From Pelagicoccus sp. SDUM812003 (GTDB lineage Bacteria; Verrucomicrobiota; Verrucomicrobiia; Opitutales; Opitutaceae), in contig NZ_JARXHY010000018.1 of the NCBI RefSeq assembly GCF_031127815.1, positions 1-64,000 on the forward strand: a stretch of DNA of 64,000 nt, read 5' to 3'. The notes beneath the pieces are model-generated. The model searched no databases. It had not been told where the DNA came from and saw only the letters and a program-made list of their open reading frames with translations. The position numbers were made by a program, and so were the translations under genes. Below, piece by piece: positions 36,613 to 48,770 of the stretch; position 1 is the stretch's first letter; the number at the start of each line of letters is the position of its first letter.

Positions 36613-36629
36613 TTGATACTGAGTATCAA
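36613..36629. promoter_or_regulatory. Fur-like box 2 upstream of the porin
   Basis: TTGATACTGAGTATCAA is a perfect 8-1-8 palindrome. It contains TGATACT-G-AGTATCA, which matches the 7-1-7 architecture of Fur boxes (E. coli TGATAAT-n-ATTATCA), with A-to-C/T-to-G changes at one symmetric position. It sits 54 bases before the porin ATG, in promoter position. Fur, Zur or Mur control cannot be told apart from sequence. Confidence 0.65.
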
Positions 36630-36683
36630 CAGCAACGCCACGGCTCGGGTTTCCGGAGCCGGGCTCAGCATCCATTCCGAAAA

Positions 36684-37958
36684 ATGAAATCATCCAATCC
36701 TCACTGGAAACGTCGCGCCTTAGCGGGCATCGCGACCCTTAGCGCCCTCGCGGGCAATCACTGGGCGAGCGCCCAAGAGCTGCCTTCTCGCGAAGAGATG
36801 TGGGCCATCATCCAACAGCAGCAGGCTGAGATCGAAGCCCTCAAGGAACGCGTCGGCATGACCGAGGGAACGCTGCAGGAGACGCAGCAGGCGATCTCCA
36901 TCGCCTCCGAACAGGTCGAAGCGACCGCGTCCTTCGTGGAGGAAGTGGTAGCCGACACCGGCAGCGGGGCCGCCAGCCCTCGCAGCAAGACCTCCATCGG
37001 CGGCTACGGTGAACTGCACTACAATTTCGGCAAGAAGGACCAGGCGGATTTCCATCGCTGGGTGCTCTTCTTCGGCCACGAGTTCAACGATCGCGTGCGC
37101 ATGTTTTCCGAAGTGGAGCTCGAGCACTCCATCGCCGGAGACGGACAGCCGGGCGAGGTCGAGCTGGAGCAGGCCTTCATCGAGTTCGATCTCAACGAAA
37201 CCGACAAGCTGAAGGCGGGCCTCTTCCTCCTGCCAGTGGGCATTCTCAACGAAACCCACGAGCCGGCCACCTTCTACGGCGTGGAGCGAAACAACGTTGA
37301 GAAAAACATCATCCCGACCACCTGGTGGGAAGGCGGACTGGCCTACACCCATCAGAACGCCAGCGGCTGGGCCTTCGATGCGGCGGCCCACTCCGGCCTC
37401 TACGTGCCGACCTCCGGCAGCAAGGCCTTCAACATCCGCAGCGGACGCCAGAAAGTGGGCGAAGCGGAAGCCTCCGACGGAGCCATCACCACACGGGCCA
37501 CCTACTCGGGACTGCCAGGCATGCAGTTCGGGGTGACCGCTCAATACCAGGGAGACCTGGCCCAAGGCACCTTGGCCGAAACCGCGGACGCCACTTTGCT
37601 ATCCGCCCACGCCGACATCCAGCGCGGCGGCTTCGGCCTGCGGGCCCTCTACGCTCGCTGGGACATCGGCGGAGCCCTGGCCGGCGTCAACGGAGCCGAC
37701 GAGCAGTTCGGCTACTACATCGAGCCGTCCTACCGCTTCGCCACCGAGACCGGCGACTGGGGCCTCTTCGCTCGCTACAGCGTCTACGACACCTTCGCGG
37801 GCGACGACACCGACAGCGAAGACTCGTTCTTCGATCTGGGCGTCAACTACTGGCCTATCGACAACGTGGTCTTCAAAGCGGACGTCCAGTTCACCGACTA
37901 CGCAGACTCCTCCAAAAACGAGGAAATCGTAAACCTCGGCGTCGGCTACCACTTCTAG
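36684..37958 (+). CDS. Porin with N-terminal coiled coil (OprP/OprO-like)
   Basis: The 424-residue protein has a signal peptide (about residues 1-30) and a periplasmic coiled coil (about 35-90, MWAIIQQQQAEIEALKERV). A beta-barrel domain (about 100-424) of the phosphate-selective-porin/OprO type follows, with IGGYGELHYNFGKKD, FLLPVGILNETHEP and terminal VNLGVGYHF ending in Phe. Two Fur-like boxes precede it and a terminator follows, so it is a separately terminated, probably metal-regulated porin. The solute is unknown; phosphate selectivity should not be assumed from the family name. Confidence 0.86.
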   Translation: MKSSNPHWKRRALAGIATLSALAGNHWASAQELPSREEMWAIIQQQQAEIEALKERVGMTEGTLQETQQAISIASEQVEATASFVEEVVADTGSGAASPRSKTSIGGYGELHYNFGKKDQADFHRWVLFFGHEFNDRVRMFSEVELEHSIAGDGQPGEVELEQAFIEFDLNETDKLKAGLFLLPVGILNETHEPATFYGVERNNVEKNIIPTTWWEGGLAYTHQNASGWAFDAAAHSGLYVPTSGSKAFNIRSGRQKVGEAEASDGAITTRATYSGLPGMQFGVTAQYQGDLAQGTLAETADATLLSAHADIQRGGFGLRALYARWDIGGALAGVNGADEQFGYYIEPSYRFATETGDWGLFARYSVYDTFAGDDTDSEDSFFDLGVNYWPIDNVVFKADVQFTDYADSSKNEEIVNLGVGYHF

Positions 37959-38008
37959 TCGCAGCAAATCGAAGATAGGAAACCCTTTACGGATAAAACA
38001 ACCTGCCA

Positions 38009-38044
38009 GCCGGGGAGACGATGGTTCGTCTTCCCGGCCTTTTC
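38009..38044 (+). terminator. Terminator between the porin and the FMN-binding protein gene
   Basis: GCCGGGGAGACGA (38009-38021) pairs with TCGTCTTCCCGGC (38026-38038) over 13 positions. One pair is G-U on the plus strand and would be an A-C mismatch on the minus strand; the loop is TGGT and CTTTTC follows. It lies 51 bases after the porin stop. Read-through into the reductase genes is possible because the U-tract is short. Confidence 0.75.
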
Positions 38045-38095
38045 GCGATCCAGGGCTTGCTTCCCGTTTCGCTTCAACCCTTCTTTCTGGACCAC

Positions 38096-38650
38096 ATGCC
38101 CATCCGTCTCGCCACCTGCCTCTGCTTAACGCTCATTTGCATGCTGGCCGCTCCATCGATCGAGGCGACGGACGAAGTGGCGGAAGAAACCTACCTCGCG
38201 CCGGATCAGTTTCTGGCGGACACCTTCGATCAAGCCCCTCCGAAGCCTCAGGTCCTGTGGCTGACGAAATCTCTCAAGCCACGCATTCGCGAAATTCTCG
38301 GCCACGACTATCCCGCGGTGCGCATCCGCTACTGGCGTCAGGAAAACCGCACGGCCTGGATTCTAGAAGAGATCGGTAAGACGCAGCCGATCACCGTGGG
38401 CATCGCCGTCGAAGACGAGCAGATCGCTCGCCTGAAGGTGCTGGTCTATCGCGAAAGCCATGGCTGGGAAGTCAAGTATCCATTTTTCACCGACCAGTTC
38501 CAAGACGCTTCCTTGGAAGATGACATGGAGCTTTCGAAAAACATAGACGGCATTGCAGGCGCCACCCTGTCGGTCAACGCCTTGGAGCGACTGAGTCGAT
38601 TGGCCCTGTACTTCCACCAGCAGACCAACCCGCCACCACCCGAAGCATGA
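38096..38650 (+). CDS. FMN-binding domain protein (flavinylated electron carrier)
   Basis: From the ATG at 38096 the 184-residue product has a signal peptide (IRLATCLCLTLICMLAAPSI; an upstream frame start at 38021 falls inside the terminator and is rejected). The rest is one FMN_bind domain. Its acceptor motif reads DGIAGATLSVNAL, with Thr157 as the residue that ApbE would esterify with FMN (family consensus [ST]GAT; the first position is Ala here). It overlaps the next gene by 4 bases, and ApbE is two genes downstream. It is a periplasmic one-flavin electron carrier related to NqrC/RnfG domains. Confidence 0.88.
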   Translation: MPIRLATCLCLTLICMLAAPSIEATDEVAEETYLAPDQFLADTFDQAPPKPQVLWLTKSLKPRIREILGHDYPAVRIRYWRQENRTAWILEEIGKTQPITVGIAVEDEQIARLKVLVYRESHGWEVKYPFFTDQFQDASLEDDMELSKNIDGIAGATLSVNALERLSRLALYFHQQTNPPPPEA

Positions 38651-39444
38651 GCGCTGGCCATCGACATCACAAACGGCGTCGCGGTCCCGGGAGAGCCCTG
38701 CTGCGCTGGCATCGCCGCATCGGCGTGCTGCTCTCCGCCATCTTCATCGTGATCTGCCTCACCGGCGTCCTGCTCAATCACAGTCTCGACCTAAAGCTCA
38801 ATCAGCGAATCGCCGACGCCGACTGGATCTATCGCTGGTACGGCATGACACCCGAAGGTGAGCTGCTTCACTATCCGACACCGGATGGCAGCATCTCCCA
38901 CCTCGACGGCTCGCTCTACTTCGAGGACAAGCGTATCGATCGTTCAACGACACCGGTCGCAATCGTCACCTTGGACGCGTTTCTAGCGGTCGCGTCCGAG
39001 TCAGAGGTATTCCTGCTCTCCCCCTCGGGCGATCTCATCGAAGTCCTACGCGACAACGCCCTGCCCCCGGGCGATGTTCTGGGCGCCACCACGCGCGACC
39101 GCCAGACCCTTTTGCTGCAAAGCTCCGAAGGGCTGTATCAATCCGATCCTGACATTCTCACCTGGCAAAAACGCCCGGAATCGCTCTCGCTTCCCCCGCT
39201 GTCAGCCACGGAAGCTCCTGCGGAGCTCAGGAAGGCCATATTGGAAGGCTATCGAGGCGAGGGACTTAGCTGGAACCGCATCCTGTTGGACCTGCATTCA
39301 GGGCGCTTCTTCGGCGCAGCAGGCAAATGGGTGGCCGACCTATCAGCTCTCGGCCTCATCGTGCTCACCCTCAGCGGGATTCTGTACACCGTCAAATACC
39401 TCAAAAAAGCGCGCGAACGCGCCTTCTCCCGATCCGAGTCATGA
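38647..39444 (+). CDS. PepSY-type transmembrane protein
   Basis: The 265-residue protein has an N-terminal His/Arg-rich cytoplasmic start and a first helix (about residues 25-47) framed by LRWHRRIGVL and LLNHS. A periplasmic beta-rich domain (about 50-205) follows. Near the C-terminus are the motif LLDLHSGRFFGAAGKW and a second helix (about 232-252). The paired helices with flanking His are typical of PepSY_TM membrane proteins that pass electrons across the membrane, often through heme. It overlaps both neighbours by 4 bases, so FMN-binding, PepSY and ApbE are translated as a unit. Heme binding is inferred from family. Confidence 0.82.
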   Translation: MSAGHRHHKRRRGPGRALLRWHRRIGVLLSAIFIVICLTGVLLNHSLDLKLNQRIADADWIYRWYGMTPEGELLHYPTPDGSISHLDGSLYFEDKRIDRSTTPVAIVTLDAFLAVASESEVFLLSPSGDLIEVLRDNALPPGDVLGATTRDRQTLLLQSSEGLYQSDPDILTWQKRPESLSLPPLSATEAPAELRKAILEGYRGEGLSWNRILLDLHSGRFFGAAGKWVADLSALGLIVLTLSGILYTVKYLKKARERAFSRSES

Positions 39445-40409
39445 GCGCCCCGCCGTCCAATCGCCACCCATCACGCCGCCGCTTCCTGAGCATCGTCGCC
39501 GCGGGCTCCGCCTCCCTGCTCGCTGGCGGATTTCTACCGACCACCCTCCGAGCGTCCAAAGCGCCATCGCTCGTTTCCTGGAGCGGCATCGTGCTCGGAG
39601 CGGAGGCCAGTATCCAGCTTCACCATACCGATCCGGAACAGGCTCGCGCCCTACTGCGGCAGTGCCTTGCGGAAATCCAGCGCCTGGAGTCGTTCTTCAG
39701 CCTCTACGACGATCGATCGCTACTCTCGCGACTGAACCGGCAAGGAGAGCTTATCGATCCTCCAGCAGAGTTCCTTGAGCTGCTCTCCATCGCCACCGAC
39801 TTGGGCCACCAGACCCATGGCGTATTCGACGTCACAATACATCCAGTCGTGGAGGCGACCAGACGCCATTTCGCAGTGGGCGGCAGCTCCGAAGAGCTCG
39901 ATCTGGACAAGCAGCTCTCATTGGTCGATTTTCGCAGGCTGAGCGTTCATCGCGACCGCATCAAGCTGGAGTTGCCGAGCTCGGCCGTCACTCTCAATGG
40001 CATCGCTCAAGGCTTCATCACCGATCGCATCGCCCTGCTCCTTCGGCAGAACGGGATCCACCACAGCCTGATCGATCTCGGCGAAAAACGAGCCCTCGAC
40101 TCCCACCCAAGCGGACGGCCTTGGAACCTTCTGCTGGCCGACGCAAACGAGCGCCGCACAGTCGAGCTCGACAACATGGCGCTGTCATCGTCCGGCGGAT
40201 ACGGCACGCCGTTCGACGCCACAGGGCGGCACCACCATCTCATTGACCCCCGCACGGGCATCAGCGTGAACCGCCACCGAAGCGTGCACGTGCTCGCCCC
40301 CGACGCCACCACGGCGGACGCCCTGTCCACCGCTCTAGCGACGTGCCGGGCCGAGGAGACGCAGGCCTTGCTGGACTGCTTTCCCCGCGCCAAAGCGATT
40401 TTCATCTGA
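39441..40409 (+). CDS. apbE: FAD:protein FMN transferase ApbE
   Basis: From the ATG at 39441 (overlapping the PepSY stop), the 322-residue protein begins with a Tat-type signal (SRRRFLSIVAAGSASLLAGG). It has the ApbE fold: VSWSGIVLGAEASIQLHH, then TLNGIAQGFITDRIALLL, SLIDLGEKRAL, and HHLIDPRTGIS near the C-terminus. ApbE transfers FMN from FAD to a Thr of FMN_bind domains, and its obvious substrate is the protein two genes upstream. This makes the three-gene set a self-contained flavinylated electron-transfer module. Confidence 0.92.
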   Translation: MSAPPSNRHPSRRRFLSIVAAGSASLLAGGFLPTTLRASKAPSLVSWSGIVLGAEASIQLHHTDPEQARALLRQCLAEIQRLESFFSLYDDRSLLSRLNRQGELIDPPAEFLELLSIATDLGHQTHGVFDVTIHPVVEATRRHFAVGGSSEELDLDKQLSLVDFRRLSVHRDRIKLELPSSAVTLNGIAQGFITDRIALLLRQNGIHHSLIDLGEKRALDSHPSGRPWNLLLADANERRTVELDNMALSSSGGYGTPFDATGRHHHLIDPRTGISVNRHRSVHVLAPDATTADALSTALATCRAEETQALLDCFPRAKAIFI

Positions 40410-40551
40410 ACAGATCGCTGAAAGCCTTTCCCAGCCCGTGGCCCGTCTGGTGCGAAACCTGCACCGAAAATCTTCCAGCGAGTCTTTACTTTGCTCCCAG
40501 CTTGCGAGGGAATTGACGAACTCGCGAACCATACCGCCTTACGCCTCATCC

Positions 40552-41514
40552 ATGACACTTCCCATCATCGCAGTCATCGCTGGACTACTGGTCCTGATCT
40601 GGAGCGCCGACCGTTTCATCGACGGAGCCTCGGGCATCGCCAGCCACTTGGGCATGCCGCCTTTGCTGATCGGTATCCTGATCGTCGGTTTCGGCACCTC
40701 CGCCCCCGAGCTCATCGTTTCAGGCATATCCGCCTGGCAGGGAAATCCCGGTCTGGCCTTGGGCAACGCGTTCGGTTCCAACATCGCCAACATCGCCCTC
40801 ATCCTAGGCATCACGGTGCTGGTCTGCCCCATCAAGGTCCAATCCGGCATTCTGAAGAAGGAGCTGCCCGTTCTGACCGGCGCCACCATTCTCGCAATCG
40901 GATTGCTCTTGGATCTGAAGATCGAGCGTTGGGACGGGCTCGTGATGCTGGCCGTTTTCACCGTGGTCATGGGCTGGTCCGCCTGGCAAGGCGTCAAGGG
41001 AGAGGCCGATCCCATGGCGCTCGAATTCACCCAGGAGCTCGACAGCAAGAAGCAAAGCATTGGAAACTCCATTCTCTGGCTCGTGATCGGCCTCGCGCTG
41101 CTCATCGGCAGCTCCCGAGCCATGGTCTGGGGCGCGGTGGAAATCGCTCAAACGCTGGGCGTGAACGATCTGGTCATCGGCTTGACCATCGTGGCCATCG
41201 GGACCTCGCTGCCGGAGCTCGCCTCCTCCATCGCCGCGGCGAAAAAGGGCGAGCACGACATCGTGCTGGGCAACATCATCGGCTCCAACATGTTCAACAC
41301 GCTCGCGGTGGTAGGCATCGCCGCGCTGATTCGTCCGTTCGCCACCGTGCCCGAAATCATGACCCGAGATCTGCCGGTGGTGGCCGGACTGACCCTTTCC
41401 CTTTTCATCCTTTGCTATCGCCCCGGCGGTCCCGGACAGATCAATCGCAAGGAAGGCTCGCTGCTGCTGCTGGTGTTCGCCGCCTACAACGGTTGGCTCT
41501 TCTTCCATCACTAG
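40552..41514 (+). CDS. Calcium/sodium antiporter (CaCA family)
   Basis: From the ATG at 40552 the 320-residue product has about 10-11 membrane helices and the two inverted alpha repeats of the CaCA family: LIVGFGTSAPELIVSGISAW and VAIGTSLPELASSIAAAKK, each followed by GN.IGSN-type segments (LGNAFGSNIANIALI and LGNIIGSNMFNTLAV). A frame extending back to 40438 lacks membrane character and is rejected. YrbG-like, probably Na+/Ca2+ exchange. Nothing nearby suggests special regulation. Confidence 0.93.
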   Translation: MTLPIIAVIAGLLVLIWSADRFIDGASGIASHLGMPPLLIGILIVGFGTSAPELIVSGISAWQGNPGLALGNAFGSNIANIALILGITVLVCPIKVQSGILKKELPVLTGATILAIGLLLDLKIERWDGLVMLAVFTVVMGWSAWQGVKGEADPMALEFTQELDSKKQSIGNSILWLVIGLALLIGSSRAMVWGAVEIAQTLGVNDLVIGLTIVAIGTSLPELASSIAAAKKGEHDIVLGNIIGSNMFNTLAVVGIAALIRPFATVPEIMTRDLPVVAGLTLSLFILCYRPGGPGQINRKEGSLLLLVFAAYNGWLFFHH

Positions 41515-41681
41515 TGACCATGCCGGAAGGCCTTGGAGCCATGCGCTGGGAGAAAGACCCTAGCGTCGCCTCCGAATGCTCGGCTCCCTGCCGAACTGTC
41601 AGATGAGGGACGACGAAAGGACCGGTCGGTAAAGAATGTTTAAAGAGGTTCCGACGCCAGTTAATCGCGGGGTTAGGGAGT

Positions 41682-41691
41682 CCCCTAGGGG
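41682..41691. repeat. Perfect palindrome upstream of the hybrid kinase
   Basis: CCCCTAGGGG, within TTAGGGAGTCCCCTAGGGG, lies 36 bases before the GTG start of the hybrid kinase and may be an operator. A second AGGG copy (41675-41678) lies just upstream. The neighbourhood from 41515 has no gene. Confidence 0.35.
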
Positions 41692-41726
41692 TTCATCCGT
41701 CTCTGAAAAAGCCGATAGGCTAATAC

Positions 41727-45707
<3,981 letters not shown>

Positions 45708-45759
45708 CTGTAAGGTTAAATCACCTACAACGCTAGTCGCATCGGCTTTCCCATTTAGT

Positions 45760-45777
45760 AAGCGCGCCTGAGCGCTT
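45760..45777. promoter_or_regulatory. Dyad upstream of the first GPH symporter
   Basis: AAGCGC (45760-45765) and GCGCTT (45772-45777) form a 6-6-6 inverted repeat in the 237-base spacer between the hybrid kinase and the symporter. Its size fits a LacI-type operator, and a LacI gene lies just downstream of the symporter, but the match is short. It has no U-tract and so is not a convincing terminator. Confidence 0.35.
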
Positions 45778-45944
45778 GCCTTGCAATGCGACGATTCCTC
45801 TTCTCACTTGGCTATTGCGAAGAAGCGAACCTTGCTCTTGCTACCCGTTTTCCTATCCCTTTCAACTACCCTCGCGACTCGATTGGTCCGGACAATCCAC
45901 CCGTCGGAGGCGAATCGCGAATCGGCCCCAATTTTCCAAGATCC

Positions 45945-47315
45945 ATGTCATCACCCGCTCCATTGAAGCTCAAAGAGAAGTTGGGCTACGGCCTCGGCGA
46001 CACCGCCTCCAACTTCTTCTACCAGACCTTCAACATCTTCCTGCTGTACTACTACACCGACGTGTTCGGCATTTCCGCCACCGCGGTGGGCACCATGTTT
46101 CTGGTCACCAAGTTCTGGGACGCCGCCAACGACCCCATCATGGGCATCATCGCGGATCGCACCAAAAGCCGATGGGGCTCCTTCCGGCCCTACATTCTAT
46201 GGATGGCCGTGCCGTATGGGTTTCTCGGATACCTCATGTTCATGAGCCCGGAACTCTCCCAAAACGGAAAGCTCATCTACGCCTGGGTGACCTACACCCT
46301 CATGATGACCGCCTACACCGCCATCAACGTGCCCTACTCCGCCTTGCTCGGCGTCATCTCCCCCTCCTCTCCGGAACGTACCACCACCTCCAGCTATCGG
46401 TTCGTCTGCGCCTTCGGAGGCGGCTTCCTGATCTCGCTCTGCGTTCGCCCTCTGGTGCGCTACTTCGGAGCGGAAAACGAGGCCGCGGGCTTCGCCACCA
46501 CCATGGCCATCTTCGCGGCGCTTTCCGTGGCCCTCTTCTGGTTCACCTTCGCCACCACCAAGGAACGCGTCACCAAAGACCCGAGCGCTTCCGGCCGCGT
46601 GACCGAAGACCTGCTGGACCTGATAAAAAACAAGCCCTGGCTCATCCTGGTCTTCGGCGGCGTCTTCAACCTCTCCAACGTCGCCATCAAAAACGCCGTC
46701 ACCGTGCACTACTTCAAATACTACGTGGGCGACGACAACTCTCCATTCATCTTCTTCGTGGACCGCACCAGCCTGCTGATGAGCTCCAGCATGATCGCCC
46801 TGATCATCGGAGTGGCCTTCGCCAAGCCATTGGCCAACCGCTTCGACCGTCGGCTGCTCATGATCGTGCTCTCCACCATCAACGCTGCCCTCATGATGGT
46901 CTTCTTCTTCGTTCCGCCCGAAGCCTACTGGACCATGTTCGTCATCAACTTCGCCTCCGCTCTCGCCGCCGGCCCCGGCGTGGCCTACCTCTGGTCCATG
47001 TACGCCGACGTAGCGGACTACGGGGAGTGGAGATTCGGACGGCGGGCCACCGGGCTGATCTTTTCCGCCGTGCTCTTCGCCCAGAAAATGGGCCTCACCA
47101 TCGGCAGCGGACTCTCCGGTCTGATGCTGGGACAGTTCGGGTTCGTGCCCAATGTGGATCAGACCGAGACCGCCTTGCTGGGCATTCGTCTGATGTTCAC
47201 CTTCATTCCGGGAGTCTTCGCCTTGCTCAACGTGGGAGCCTTCATCCTCTACCCGCTCACCGACGCCAAGGTGGAGGAAATCGAAGCGGATCTCGCGGCG
47301 CGAAAAGCCGCCTGA
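45945..47315 (+). CDS. GPH-family sugar:cation symporter
   Basis: From the ATG at 45945 the 456-residue product has 12 membrane helices and the glycoside-pentoside-hexuronide family core: KLGYGLGDTASNFFYQTFN, TKFWDAANDPIMGIIADRTK, VPYSALLGVISPSSPERT and YLWSMYADVADYGEWR. The upstream frame to 45786 is not hydrophobic and has no signal, so it is rejected. It imports a sugar or glycoside with Na+ or H+. The adjacent LacI gene (convergent) is its likely regulator. The cargo is not predictable. Confidence 0.91.
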   Translation: MSSPAPLKLKEKLGYGLGDTASNFFYQTFNIFLLYYYTDVFGISATAVGTMFLVTKFWDAANDPIMGIIADRTKSRWGSFRPYILWMAVPYGFLGYLMFMSPELSQNGKLIYAWVTYTLMMTAYTAINVPYSALLGVISPSSPERTTTSSYRFVCAFGGGFLISLCVRPLVRYFGAENEAAGFATTMAIFAALSVALFWFTFATTKERVTKDPSASGRVTEDLLDLIKNKPWLILVFGGVFNLSNVAIKNAVTVHYFKYYVGDDNSPFIFFVDRTSLLMSSSMIALIIGVAFAKPLANRFDRRLLMIVLSTINAALMMVFFFVPPEAYWTMFVINFASALAAGPGVAYLWSMYADVADYGEWRFGRRATGLIFSAVLFAQKMGLTIGSGLSGLMLGQFGFVPNVDQTETALLGIRLMFTFIPGVFALLNVGAFILYPLTDAKVEEIEADLAARKAA

Positions 47316-47358
47316 CCATCAACTGCCCCCCGCACGAGCTTGCGCAGGCCATCGGAGC

Positions 47359-47387
47359 CCGGAGCAGGAATCGAGCGCTCCGGCTTT
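47359..47387. terminator. Weak hairpin between the convergent symporter and LacI genes
   Basis: CCGGAGC (47359-47365) and GCTCCGG (47377-47383) form a 7-pair stem with an 11-base loop followed by CTTT on the plus strand. The loop is long and the U-tract short, so it is only a possible terminator for the symporter. Confidence 0.35.
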
Positions 47388-47402
47388 CAAAATCGCGACG
47401 GC

Positions 47403-48467
47403 CTAGCTCGCTACCAATTGGCCGCGGTGGCGCTTGCAGGCGGATTCCATGACGCTCTCGTGCAGGACGTCCGCGCTTTGCGGGCGGGTGTCCACCCACT
47501 GGCTGCCCACGGTCTCGCGCCTCGGGCTGAGCGGCAGGCCGAACGCCCGCTCGGTGACGCCGCGCACCAGCATGTCGATCGCTCGTTCGCCGATCTCGCT
47601 GGAGCGGGCCAGCATGCCTAGGCCCTGATCCTGGTGCAGGTTCATCGAAACGGCCTGCAGACCAAGCCGGCCAAGAGTCGCTTCCGGGAGCGAGAGGTCC
47701 TGCCAAGATTTACGACCAGCCCAGATCAGGATGTCCGGCTCATGCGACAGCAGCCAACGAGAGAACGCGCTCTCGTCCTCACCAGTCAGACTGAAAACGA
47801 GCTCCTTGCTCCCTTCCTCCTGCTGCTGCGCCCATTGCCACGCGCCGAAATAGCGGCTCGCCACCGTGGGATCCATGTCCGACCCAAGCACCAAAGCTGG
47901 CCGTTTAAATTCCATTTCCGCCAAGCGGCCCATCACGTTCAACATGTCGCCGAAGTAGTCCTGCGACACGCAGTTGAGACGGCCGTTGAATCCCATGCCT
48001 ACGCTGACTACGCTGCCAAAGCTCAGCTCCTCCGGAAAGTCCTGGCCTTCGCTCTGATCGCCGAAGCACAGCAACCCCTCGATTCGACGGGTGTCGAGAA
48101 TCTCACGCAAACGCGTCAGACTCATGCCCGGCTCGCGTACCCGAAACGGCTCCAGGCGATAGCCCAGACGCTCCGCTCGAGCCGTCATGGCCCGGTAAAG
48201 CTCGCGACCGCCCTCGCTCGATTCCCACGGACGCAAGCGATCGGAAAACGAAAGCACTCCGAAACACGATTCCGTGGGACGAAGACCGCGATGGCGCAGC
48301 TGAGCCATCAGTTCGTTGAGCTTGGCGTCCCTCCTGTAGCCGATGCGCTCAGCCTCCTTTTCCACGCGTTCTCGGGTGCGCGAGGATATCTTTACGTCGC
48401 CTTTGAGCGCGAGAGAGACGGTGGAAGGTGAAATGTTCAGTCGATTCGCAATCTTTCGTACGCTCAT
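47403..48467 (-). CDS. LacI-family transcriptional regulator 1
   Basis: The 354-residue repressor has an N-terminal helix-turn-helix (residues 1-50, RKIANRLNISPSTVSLALKG) and a periplasmic-binding-protein-like effector domain (about 65-345). The hinge region is RYRRD-like (GYRRDAKLNELMAQL). It is convergent with the GPH symporter and divergent from the second LacI gene. It probably senses the sugar imported by that symporter; the effector is unknown. Confidence 0.9.
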   Translation of the reverse strand: MSVRKIANRLNISPSTVSLALKGDVKISSRTRERVEKEAERIGYRRDAKLNELMAQLRHRGLRPTESCFGVLSFSDRLRPWESSEGGRELYRAMTARAERLGYRLEPFRVREPGMSLTRLREILDTRRIEGLLCFGDQSEGQDFPEELSFGSVVSVGMGFNGRLNCVSQDYFGDMLNVMGRLAEMEFKRPALVLGSDMDPTVASRYFGAWQWAQQQEEGSKELVFSLTGEDESAFSRWLLSHEPDILIWAGRKSWQDLSLPEATLGRLGLQAVSMNLHQDQGLGMLARSSEIGERAIDMLVRGVTERAFGLPLSPRRETVGSQWVDTRPQSADVLHESVMESACKRHRGQLVAS

Positions 48468-48770
48468 AGTTCTCTCCTCCAGGGTAGTACTGCCACGCCA
48501 GGCGCGGTGGGGGGTTACAGGGGCTTGGGTGCGATGGTGTGATAATATGTGAATGCAAACTCGCCCTAACCGCGCTCGCCTTCGCTCAACACAGCGATGT
48601 GAACGTTCGCTAACGAAATCGGGGCAAATCCGGTCTTCCTAGTGGAAAACGATAGAGAAAATCCCATTGTAATCACATCCCCTCAACTTTTTCCGTGCAA
48701 AAGTGTGCACAATCTTTGCACACTTTTCTGCACACTTTATTTCCATCCTCAGCTCCTCCTCATCACGATC
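48468..48770. other. Divergent promoter region between two LacI genes
   Basis: The 303-base spacer holds no ORF with a ribosome-binding site. It contains the repeat cluster listed at 48699-48739. It also contains a 19-base dyad AGCGA-N9-TCGCT (48593-48611), with GAACGTTC inside it, that could be the operator of one of the two regulators. AT content rises toward the second LacI start. Confidence 0.45.
48699..48739. promoter_or_regulatory. Triple repeat operator candidate before LacI regulator 2
   Basis: AAAAGTGTGCA (48699-48709) is the exact reverse complement of TGCACACTTTT (48717-48727). That is followed, 12 bases start to start, by a near-identical direct repeat TGCACACTTTA (48729-48739). 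The cluster ends 31 bases before the ATG at 48771, the position of a repressor-binding site overlapping the promoter or leader. Autoregulation is inferred. Confidence 0.6.

Noticed and set aside
36684-37958. Porin as phosphate-specific channel
   Set aside because: The OprP/OprO-type family name does not prove phosphate selectivity, and the Fur-like boxes point to metal rather than phosphate control; no Pho box was seen.
38021-38095. Earlier start for the FMN-binding protein
   Set aside because: The ATG at 38021 lies inside the terminator stem and would place 25 residues before a good signal peptide.
45776-47452. Long Arg/His-rich frame overlapping the GPH symporter
   Set aside because: Shadow frame of the symporter; composition is typical of a frame-shifted GC-rich gene.
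48642-48770. Upstream start for LacI regulator 2
   Set aside because: Those 43 codons run through the operator repeats and precede a standard LacI N-terminus.
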